Translations under genes and position numbers: made by a program
Shown here: piece by piece, positions 14,587 to 20,988 of the stretch
Position numbering within the stretch: the first letter of the stretch is position 1
How the letters are laid out: every line of letters begins with the position of its first letter
The notes under the pieces: model-generated
Databases searched by the model: none
Seen by the model: the letters and a program-made list of their open reading frames with translations, nothing else
Told to the model about the DNA's origin: nothing
Source of the DNA: JARIHD01 sp036392795
GTDB taxonomy: Bacteria; Patescibacteriota; Saccharimonadia; Saccharimonadales; UBA4665
DNA length: 20,988 bases
Direction of reading: 5' to 3'
NCBI GenBank assembly: GCA_036392795.1
Contig: DASVXH010000047.1
Coordinates: 1-20,988, forward strand

Positions 14587-14608
14587 GCTCGTCTGTAACG
14601 AGCAATTT
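14587..14608 (+). terminator. candidate terminator of the 137-aa gene
   Basis: GCTCGT and ACGAGC form a 6-bp stem with a 5-nt loop, followed by AATTTT. The T run is short and interrupted, so termination is plausible but weak. Confidence 0.4.
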
Positions 14609-14649
14609 TCAAATTACTAAATATAATAGTAGCTACACAGCGTTATAAG

Positions 14650-15489
14650 CTAGCCCTGACGGGCAATCACTTCGACAGGATAGGGTACACCGCCGTTGGT
14701 AATGTCGTGCGTAACAATCCTCCCTAGAACTACGGACTCTGTGATCCACCAATCTTCGAGCGTGACATCGTCGGCTATAGTGTCGGGAGCGGCACACAGC
14801 ATATCTTCAAAAGCGCCGAAGCTCGAATAGTAGGCCCCGTAACCGGCCGCATGTGCTGCCGCACGGTCGAACGCGAAACCTTTGCGATAATCTGCCGCAA
14901 AGCAGATCTTGCCGTGGTCGGTGTCCTGTAGTTCGACGTGAGGTGTCGCGTGCTTTAGCTCCGGAAAAACGATCGACGGGCTGGTTAGGGCAGTTTTGAT
15001 CTGTTCGGGAGTTGAAGCAAGTCCGGCAGCATTAATGCGTTGCTGGGCCTCGACGACGCGCAGGTACTTTTCCTCAGTTAGGCTTGGGTTAAAATGCAGA
15101 GCGTTTTGGTACATTGCCTCATCGTTCATGCCGTTCGCAACACCATTGCCAATAGTGGTCGCGCCTTCAATGCCACCGCATATAGGGCCGTGCTTGGTCG
15201 TAATAACCCCTTGCATGAGCAGTACGACACCCATAGCCTGTGCAAAGTCTGCAATCGGTATATCCGCGTTAATAAATCTGCCCGGCTTTTTGGCTTCAAG
15301 CGCGAGTGCGAGCCCGCCCAAGCCGAGTCGTCCGCCGCGGAGCTGCGCAAATAGATGGTCGCTATCAAGCACAGGGTCGCCGGGCATGACCAGTCGTCGG
15401 TCCATACAACCAACTAGACCTCGGCCATCGGCATGACGCAGGTCATGCGCCACCGTATACTGTTCAATTAATACTCTGGAATGTTTCAT
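14650..15489 (-). CDS. divergent beta-type carbonic anhydrase-like protein
   Basis: This 279-aa protein has the order of motifs seen in beta-carbonic anhydrases, which interconvert CO2 and bicarbonate at a zinc (or cadmium) site. C28-M-D30-R-R32 matches CxDxR. LFAQLRGGRLG sits where the family has its FxxRNAG segment. MGVVLLMQGVITTKH then leads to H100-GPI-C104-GG, matching the second metal half-site (His, Cys, Gly-Gly). The spacing is H-x3-C instead of the usual H-x2-C, so the site may be altered. The region after residue 130 is not recognised. The gene is head to head with dabA, the strongest context for a role in inorganic carbon handling. There is no signal peptide, so it should be cytoplasmic. 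The ATG has no clear Shine-Dalgarno sequence. The family call is mine by motif and is not certain. Confidence 0.68.
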   Translation of the reverse strand: MKHSRVLIEQYTVAHDLRHADGRGLVGCMDRRLVMPGDPVLDSDHLFAQLRGGRLGLGGLALALEAKKPGRFINADIPIADFAQAMGVVLLMQGVITTKHGPICGGIEGATTIGNGVANGMNDEAMYQNALHFNPSLTEEKYLRVVEAQQRINAAGLASTPEQIKTALTSPSIVFPELKHATPHVELQDTDHGKICFAADYRKGFAFDRAAAHAAGYGAYYSSFGAFEDMLCAAPDTIADDVTLEDWWITESVVLGRIVTHDITNGGVPYPVEVIARQG

Positions 15490-15575
15490 GCACTTATTTG
15501 TTGGCTACTCACAAAATTACTTTGCCAGTGACACCGTAAACAATAAAAGATCATGATACCCAAGAAAGAGGGTAA

Positions 15576-15606
15576 TTGTAAAATGCATTTTCTCATATGG
15601 TATAAT
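15576..15606 (+). promoter_or_regulatory. promoter of the dabA-dabB operon
   Basis: TATAAT at 15601-15606 is preceded by TGG, giving an extended -10. TTGTAA lies 19 bp upstream as a weak -35 box. The predicted start near 15613 leaves a leader of about 145 nt, the longest in the window. Confidence 0.65.
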
Positions 15607-15619
15607 ATAAAAGTCTTCG

Positions 15620-15692
15620 GGGCGATTATAACAATCGGCTAAATAGACCTGTTTGTAGTAAAAGATGGGTATTTAGGCCGTTATTATCACCC
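15620..15692 (+). promoter_or_regulatory. long imperfect dyad in the dabA leader
   Basis: GGGCGATTATAAC (15620-15632) pairs with GTTATTATCACCC (15680-15692) at 11 of 13 positions. Inside it, GGCTAAATA (15637-15645) pairs with TATTTAGGCC (15670-15679) with one bulged G. About 20 pairs in all enclose a 24-nt loop, starting within about 8 nt of the predicted transcript start. The 3' arm is followed by TTTAATT. It could be an attenuator, a ligand-sensing leader, a 5' stabilising hairpin or a protein-binding dyad. I do not recognise a known riboswitch class. Confidence 0.55.
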
Positions 15693-15731
15693 TTTAATTC
15701 CACTCAAGCATTGCCGGCAGGGAATACGACC

Positions 15732-15747
15732 ACATTTAACTAAATGT
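15732..15747 (+). promoter_or_regulatory. small hairpin just before the dabA start
   Basis: ACATTTA and TAAATGT form a perfect 7-bp palindrome around AC. It ends 10 nt before the dabA ATG. No Shine-Dalgarno sequence lies between it and the ATG; AGGGA at 15719-15723 is the only candidate, and folding of this hairpin would shorten its distance. Confidence 0.45.
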
Positions 15748-15757
15748 AATCTTAATT

Positions 15758-18307
15758 ATGTCTCAAAAAAATAACCATTTCGATGAGTTGCATCTCTTGC
15801 ATGTGCTGAAGCATTATTTGCCCACCCAAGGTCCGCTCAAGGATTTCGTGCATCACAATACGCTACACGCATTTCAGGATATGAAATTTTACGATGCAAT
15901 CTTTAAGGCCTCCGCGATTTTTGGATTCCAAACCACTTTTTCGCTCACCGAGTACCGGGACCTGTATGGGATCGGACGCATTACCCCCAAGGTTCTGTCC
16001 AGAATCGTACGAGAAAGAAAAGGCGATGAAAACTTCGAAGAATGGCATTTCAACGCACTCCACAAAATGTATAGTTGGACCATAGAATCACGCATCGGAA
16101 AACTGAGAGGCGAGTGGAAACAGCAGTATCCCATAGATATGGACAACGCTGTGCAGCCACTCCTCTTCCGCATCATATGCAGCTATATCGACCAGGGCAT
16201 CGCCATCTCAGCCTTTCCCTTCGAAGACAAAGGCCTTCTGAACGCGTTGCGTAACCTGGAAAAACGCAGCCTGGTAAGCTTCTTTAAAACAAAAACGGCG
16301 CGCGACCTGTTGCATGATAAATCCTGCACCATCACCAAACTCTTGGAACTGGTAGTAGGCAAGGACAAGGAAGCGTACTACGAGCAATATGTGTATGACC
16401 AACAATTTGCGCATCGAGGGTGGTCGGGTATGGTGTCGACACTCGAAGATAAGCCAGAAACGCTATTGTATCCTAAGAAGATTTCTCTGGAAGATATGAT
16501 AATTCTCGAACTCCTGCTTGAAATCGACGCGCTAGAAAATCGCTTTGGAGGGGAATGGCAACCGCTAGCGAACAGCGTGTCTCGTCCGCCGATAGACATA
16601 TTTGCAGACGAACCAAACACGGAGCTACGAGAGGTTATTAAAATATGGCAGGATGCGTTTGAATGGAGCTATTACGACACAGTGCTGGCCGGGCTGACAT
16701 TGTCTGCCGATGCAGCCACCGAAAAAGCGTCAACGAAGAACTTTCAATCTATTTTTTGTATCGACGAACGGGAATACTCCTTACGCACCTACGTAGAACG
16801 TCTGGACGACCACTGCGAAACCTTCGGTGCGCCGGGGTTCTTCGGGGTAGAGTTTTATTTTCACCCCGCGCATGCAAAATTCTATGACAAGCTTTGCCCA
16901 GCGCCAGTTACTCCTAATTATCTCATTAAAGAAATCCCGAAGAATAACTCCGGGCAGCCTCACCCAAAAGAAATCATGTATACCAAGCACTCTCACAAGC
17001 TCGTCAGAGGTTTTTTGCTTTCTTATATACTGGGACTTCCCGCACTTGGCAAGCTTATCGCCAATCTGATAAACCCCGCGATGAGCCCGGCAATTGCTGA
17101 CGCCTTCGGGCATATGGATCCGAACGCAGACCTCACTGTCGTGCATACCGGAGAATATGACAAAGAAAAAGGCTTGCAAGTAGGCTTTACGGTAGAAGAA
17201 ATGGCTGACCGCGTCGAGAAATTACTACGGTGCATTGGTCTGGTCAAAAACTTTGCTCCGCTCGTGTACGTCATAGGCCACGGGTCAAGCAGTGCAAACA
17301 ATCCGCATCACGGGGCGCACGACTGCGGTGCCTGCAGTGGACGGCCGGGCCTGGTCAACGCCAGGGTGTTCGCCTATATGGCGAATTACCAGCCGGTACG
17401 GGACTTGCTGAAGGCGCGGGGTTTGTCCATACCCAGCTCTACGCAGTTTGTAGGCGCCATGCACGACACGGCCGCAGACGTGATGAAATTTTATGACGAA
17501 GAAGTACTAACAGACAAAAACAGCCAGCTGCATAGGCAAAAAAAGCAACTGTTCGAAAAGGCCCTCGACCTGGACGCCAAAGAACGGTCACGTCGATTTA
17601 TGTCGATCGACACCACGCAGCCCATAGAAAAAATCAGAAGCGACATCAAAAAGCGCTCAGTCTCTTATTATGAGCCACGGCCCGAATTGGGGCACGGCAC
17701 TAACGCCCTATGCGTAGTAGGCAGAAGGAGCCTGACGAAACATCTGTTCCTTGACCGGAGAGCATTCTTGAATTCGTATGACCATACGACCGATCCAGAA
17801 GGCGAGTTGTTGCTGAGTGTCCTGACGCCGCTCGGCGTCGTGTGCGGCGGCATCAATCTGGAGTATTTCTTTTCGCGCATGGACAATTACAAATTAGGCG
17901 CGGGCACCAAGCTACCCCATAATGTTATGGGACTTATAGGGGTCGCAAACAGCAGCGACGGCGACCTCCGTTCCGGTTTGCCCTTGCAGATGATTGAGGT
18001 ACATGATCCTGTACGGCTGATGATGATCGTCGAACACTATCCAAAAGTGGTTCAGAAAGTTATACAGTCTAACCCCATGCTCTATGAATGGTTCGATAAT
18101 GAGTGGATCCATCTAGCCGCGCTACATCCAGAAGAGAAAATGATTTATGTCTTTAGGGAAGGAGAATTCGTCCCGTACGCTCCGCTCACCAAAAAACTAC
18201 CCATCGTTCACAACCTACCGGACATGTTTAATACCACCCCCAAGATGAAAACAAATCATATTTTAGACGCCACGCAGGAAAATCTGCCGGTACATATAAT
18301 CAAATAA
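15758..18307 (+). CDS. dabA: DabA, inorganic carbon transporter subunit (DUF2309/UPF0753)
   Basis: This 849-aa protein is the carbonic-anhydrase-like subunit of the DAB complex, which with DabB is thought to drive one-way CO2 hydration to bicarbonate using the membrane cation gradient. The zinc site is intact: C334-I-D336-E-R338, then His508 in IGHGSSSANNPH, and Cys523 in DCGAC. His to Cys is 15 residues and Cys to Cys is 189, almost the spacing I recall for the Halothiobacillus protein (C351, D353, H524, C539). The N-terminus carries the family's opening, HYLPTQGPLKDFVHHNTLHAF. Length is typical. There is no membrane helix, as expected for a peripheral subunit. dabB follows after 4 nt. There is no nearby ribosome site, and the leader is long and structured. 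Confidence 0.94.
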   Translation: MSQKNNHFDELHLLHVLKHYLPTQGPLKDFVHHNTLHAFQDMKFYDAIFKASAIFGFQTTFSLTEYRDLYGIGRITPKVLSRIVRERKGDENFEEWHFNALHKMYSWTIESRIGKLRGEWKQQYPIDMDNAVQPLLFRIICSYIDQGIAISAFPFEDKGLLNALRNLEKRSLVSFFKTKTARDLLHDKSCTITKLLELVVGKDKEAYYEQYVYDQQFAHRGWSGMVSTLEDKPETLLYPKKISLEDMIILELLLEIDALENRFGGEWQPLANSVSRPPIDIFADEPNTELREVIKIWQDAFEWSYYDTVLAGLTLSADAATEKASTKNFQSIFCIDEREYSLRTYVERLDDHCETFGAPGFFGVEFYFHPAHAKFYDKLCPAPVTPNYLIKEIPKNNSGQPHPKEIMYTKHSHKLVRGFLLSYILGLPALGKLIANLINPAMSPAIADAFGHMDPNADLTVVHTGEYDKEKGLQVGFTVEEMADRVEKLLRCIGLVKNFAPLVYVIGHGSSSANNPHHGAHDCGACSGRPGLVNARVFAYMANYQPVRDLLKARGLSIPSSTQFVGAMHDTAADVMKFYDEEVLTDKNSQLHRQKKQLFEKALDLDAKERSRRFMSIDTTQPIEKIRSDIKKRSVSYYEPRPELGHGTNALCVVGRRSLTKHLFLDRRAFLNSYDHTTDPEGELLLSVLTPLGVVCGGINLEYFFSRMDNYKLGAGTKLPHNVMGLIGVANSSDGDLRSGLPLQMIEVHDPVRLMMIVEHYPKVVQKVIQSNPMLYEWFDNEWIHLAALHPEEKMIYVFREGEFVPYAPLTKKLPIVHNLPDMFNTTPKMKTNHILDATQENLPVHIIK

Positions 18308-18311
18308 CCGT

Positions 18312-20162
18312 ATGCTAGCACAACTTCTTATCGCACTAATCCTTATTCCCATCGTCGGCTTTGCCGGCTGCATCCTTATACCTAAGCAACGGGAAGGTAC
18401 AATTTTTTCTATCGCTATTGTCGCAATTCTTTTGGAACTTGCGATGTTTTTGTTTTTGGGCTATCACTGGCTCGCTGCCGGCGCTGCTCCGATCTCTGCT
18501 GACGTAGGAGCTTTATATACAAGTCCTCACTATACTTTCTCGCTGGATTTCTATTTTGATAGACTTTCGGCAGTTTTCTTAGGTATGGCTTCGATTATGA
18601 CAGCTCTCGTTTTCATATTCAGCAAATACTATATGCACCGTGAGCCCGGTTTTAAGCGGTTTTATTTCACTGTACTGCTGTTCTTTATTGGGCTATCGTT
18701 TATCATCCTGGCAGGCAATTTCGAGGTACTCTTGGTAGGTTGGGAATTTATTGGCATAAGTTCTGTGCTGCTGATTGCTTTTTACAGGGATCGATTTCTG
18801 CCAGCCAGAAACGCCTTGAAAGTCTTTTCGGTGTACCGCATCGCCGATGCCTTCCTGTTGGCTGCCCTCTGGTATGCACATCATATTTTTGAGAGAAGCG
18901 TAAACTTTTCTGAATTTTCGCAGTTAGTCGCAGGACACGAAGATCAACTGGCACTACTCGGCCTGTTTTTGTTCGTAGTCGCGCTGATTAAGTCGGCGCA
19001 ATTTCCGTTCTCATATTGGCTACCGCGCGCTATGGAGGGGCCAACTACATCGAGCGCCATCTTTTACGGTGCCCTATCGGTACACATGGGCCTGTTCCTC
19101 TTGCTTCGAACCTATCCGCTCTGGCAGGGTAGTGCTGGGCTACGGATCGCCATTGCAACCATGGGCCTGATTACAGCAGTCGTCGCCTCGTCTATTACTC
19201 GAGTGCAGTCATCTATCAAGACGCAAATCGCATATGCTTCTATTACTCAGATCGGCATCATGTTCATCGAAGTAGCTGCGGGACTGCCATGGCTTGCACT
19301 GTTTCACTTTGTAAGCAACGCCTTTTTGCGGACATACCAGTTACTCATCTCTCCGTCAGTTGTGGGCTACCTGATACATGATCAATTCTTCTACTTTGTA
19401 CCGCCCGTCCAAAGAATCAAAAACAACATCTTAGGCAAGCTACGTGCCACGCTTTACATCTTGAGCATCAAGGAATGGAATATGAATACCGCCGTGACAC
19501 GGTATCTGTGGCAACCGCTTAAGTTCATCGGGCGGCCGCTTGCGTTCCTCGATAGGCCACCAGCTCAGATGGCAGCTGCGGCACTCTTTTTCGCCACTGC
19601 GTGTCTTGCCACGCTTATAGCAATACCTCCCAGCATGAGGCTGACCATATCCACGGCAGCAGCCCTTACGAGCATCGCCTTCTATGTACGAGCTTACACC
19701 ACCAAAAACTCCGCAAAAACATCTTGGAACCTGATTATGCTGGGGCATATTGCTGGGGTTCTTTTCTTGGCTCTGGCCTCTACCGGCAACTGGAAATATC
19801 TTGTTATGTACGGTGCGGGCGTGACAGCGGCATTCATAGCCGGCCATGCATGCCTGTGGTATATGCAGCTACGGGGCGAATCGCTTGCGCTTCGCGATTA
19901 TCATGGCTCCATATATGTATTTAAAAAGTTGGGATATATTTTCTTCGTCGCATGCCTACTGTTTATGGCATTCCCTATTAGCTCATCCTTTTTAGCACAA
20001 GATATTTTGCTAAGTTTCATTCCACGAAATCACGTTTTCCAGATAGCCCTCTTCGGTCTTTCTTACTTGATTATGGGCGTGAGCATCATGCGTCTGTATA
20101 CGAAAGTCTTCTTTGGACCGTACAAGAGAAGCTATCATGAGATCGCCTACAGATCTTCTTAG
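18312..20162 (+). CDS. dabB: DabB, NuoL/MrpA-like cation-conducting subunit
   Basis: This 616-aa polytopic membrane protein has about 14 hydrophobic segments. It belongs to the NuoL/MrpA/NuoN proton-antiporter family. Channel residues expected in the family are present: Glu145 in VGWEFIG, Lys227 in ALIKSAQFPFSYWLPRAMEGPT, His258 in GALSVHMG, Lys303 in SSIKTQIAYASITQIG, and His332 in FHFVSNAFLR. Placed directly after dabA, with no other complex I or Mrp genes nearby, it is DabB rather than a respiratory subunit. It would let protons (or Na+) in and couple that flow to DabA. There is no Shine-Dalgarno sequence, so it is likely coupled to dabA. A TATAAT at 18295-18300 lies 11 nt before the ATG and may be chance or a weak internal promoter. 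Confidence 0.93.
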   Translation: MLAQLLIALILIPIVGFAGCILIPKQREGTIFSIAIVAILLELAMFLFLGYHWLAAGAAPISADVGALYTSPHYTFSLDFYFDRLSAVFLGMASIMTALVFIFSKYYMHREPGFKRFYFTVLLFFIGLSFIILAGNFEVLLVGWEFIGISSVLLIAFYRDRFLPARNALKVFSVYRIADAFLLAALWYAHHIFERSVNFSEFSQLVAGHEDQLALLGLFLFVVALIKSAQFPFSYWLPRAMEGPTTSSAIFYGALSVHMGLFLLLRTYPLWQGSAGLRIAIATMGLITAVVASSITRVQSSIKTQIAYASITQIGIMFIEVAAGLPWLALFHFVSNAFLRTYQLLISPSVVGYLIHDQFFYFVPPVQRIKNNILGKLRATLYILSIKEWNMNTAVTRYLWQPLKFIGRPLAFLDRPPAQMAAAALFFATACLATLIAIPPSMRLTISTAAALTSIAFYVRAYTTKNSAKTSWNLIMLGHIAGVLFLALASTGNWKYLVMYGAGVTAAFIAGHACLWYMQLRGESLALRDYHGSIYVFKKLGYIFFVACLLFMAFPISSSFLAQDILLSFIPRNHVFQIALFGLSYLIMGVSIMRLYTKVFFGPYKRSYHEIAYRSS

Positions 20163-20361
20163 TAGTAAGCAGTGACCTTATTATGAATGGATACAGTGAC
20201 ATGCTGTATGCCAGAGGTATGCATCTCATGAGAGCCGAAAAATAATACTAGCGCATGCTTCGCCATTTTCTCCATCAATCATCCGAAGAAGACTTTCTAT
20301 ATCGTAGTATGGAACACTAGCGGACATCTTTGGAGCATATCATCACAACCAGTACAGACGA

Positions 20362-20390
20362 TTGCGCGTTTTTGCTGCCGATATTATGAT
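20362..20390 (+). promoter_or_regulatory. promoter of the NAD(P)-binding protein gene
   Basis: The sequence is TTGCGC, a 17-bp spacer, then TATGAT. The predicted start near 20397 gives a 17-nt leader that contains AAGGTGG (20405-20411). Confidence 0.68.
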
Positions 20391-20413
20391 TAAAGTAAAT
20401 AATCAAGGTGGTT

Positions 20414-20988
20414 ATGAAAATAGCGGTTCTTGCAGCAAATGGCCGGACGGGAAAGGTGTTCGTGGAGCAGGCTTTGGCGGCCGGCCATTCGGTTAATGCC
20501 GGCATCTACGGCACCAACAATTTGCCGCCACATAAAAACTTGACAATCGTGTCCTGCGACGCCACCCGCGACGCCGACGTAACCCGTTTATTACAGGCGC
20601 AGGACGCCGTGGTGAGTTTTATCGGGCATATCAAAGGTTCGCCGCCCTCAGTACAAACCAACGCCATGCACACACTTACAAAAGTCATGAAAAAACTACA
20701 GATCAAACGGATCGTCAGCCTAACTGGTACCGGCGTACGCTTTCCGGGCGACAAAATCACACTACTAGACAGAGTACTCAACCTGGCCGTCAGCATAATA
20801 GACCCAGCCAGAGTCACGGACGGACGAGAGCATGTAGAGGTACTACAAGAAAGCGGGCTGGACTGGACGGTTATTCGCGTTTTAAAATTGCAAAATGTCG
20901 TACCAAAGCCTTTCAAACTTACCGAACACGGCCCGACAAAATGGTACGTCGGCAGGGAGGAAGTGGCCCAGGCCGCGCTGGAAGTGCT
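20414..20988 (+). CDS. NAD(P)-binding epimerase/reductase-like protein (partial)
   Basis: The first 191 residues are visible and the frame is open at the right edge. The N-terminus MKIAVLAANGRTGK is a Rossmann start with the NGRTG nucleotide-binding loop (9-13). It continues with CDATRDADVTRLLQAQDAVVSFIG and a central strand IKRIVSLTGTGV. This is the pattern of atypical short-chain dehydrogenases of the NmrA/biliverdin-reductase-B-like group, which bind NAD(P)H and may act as reductases or redox sensors. The later GLDWTVIRV is also typical of that group. No Tyr-x3-Lys pair is seen, in line with an atypical member. The ATG at 20414 has AAGGTGG 2 nt upstream and a good promoter. The substrate is unknown. 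Confidence 0.87.
   Translation, partial: MKIAVLAANGRTGKVFVEQALAAGHSVNAGIYGTNNLPPHKNLTIVSCDATRDADVTRLLQAQDAVVSFIGHIKGSPPSVQTNAMHTLTKVMKKLQIKRIVSLTGTGVRFPGDKITLLDRVLNLAVSIIDPARVTDGREHVEVLQESGLDWTVIRVLKLQNVVPKPFKLTEHGPTKWYVGREEVAQAALEV

Noticed and set aside
16781..17179. 132-codon frame antisense to dabA
   Set aside because: It is a shadow of the dabA coding sequence, without start signals or a recognisable product.
20183..20245. 20-codon open frame (MNGYSDMLYARG...) after dabB
   Set aside because: It has no ribosome site or promoter, and an open frame of this length is expected by chance.

Overview
The window looks like chromosome from a small-genome bacterium of the Candidate Phyla Radiation (Patescibacteria), most likely a Saccharibacteria-like lineage. 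The lineage call is inference. It rests on compact gene packing, a minimal ATP synthase operon led by a short AtpZ/AtpI protein, an orphan corrinoid adenosyltransferase, several large proteins without a recognisable family, and many starts that lie only 6-9 nt downstream of a -10 box (leaderless mRNA). TGA, TAG and TAA all act as stops, so the code appears standard.

Layout. 1-1772 (minus): 5' part of the F0F1 ATP synthase operon, atpZ-atpB-atpE-atpF, with atpF cut by the window edge. 1819-2652 (minus): unknown protein, divergent from a glutaredoxin at 2711. 2711-5978 (plus): glutaredoxin, a small unknown, a CobO/BtuR-type adenosyltransferase and a 580-aa unknown. 5982-8976: a cell-envelope carbohydrate group made of a GT2 glycosyltransferase (minus), a membrane-anchored glycosidase-like protein (plus) and a second, atypical glycosyltransferase (minus). 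9059-13086 (plus): smpB, then a 1165-aa protein ending in two GNAT-like units. 13144-13917: tRNA-Asn(GTT) and a GrpB-like gene bracketed by two terminator hairpins with identical stems. 14063-14476: small unknown.

14650-20162 is the most interesting part. A divergent beta-carbonic-anhydrase-like gene (minus) lies head to head with dabA-dabB (plus). DabA (DUF2309) has all the expected zinc-site residues (Cys334, Asp336, Arg338, His508, Cys523). DabB is a NuoL-like cation-conducting subunit. Together these look like an energy-coupled inorganic-carbon uptake module next to a second carbonic-anhydrase-type protein. The 268-bp intergenic region carries a promoter and a long imperfect dyad at the start of the predicted dabA leader. 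The window ends in a partial NAD(P)-binding epimerase-like gene (20414 onward).

No stretch over 300 bases lacks a gene. The longest gaps are 13799-14062, 15490-15757 and 20163-20413, and they hold the hairpins and promoters listed. In 20163-20361 I see no convincing feature. There are no insertion sequences, CRISPR arrays or rRNA genes.
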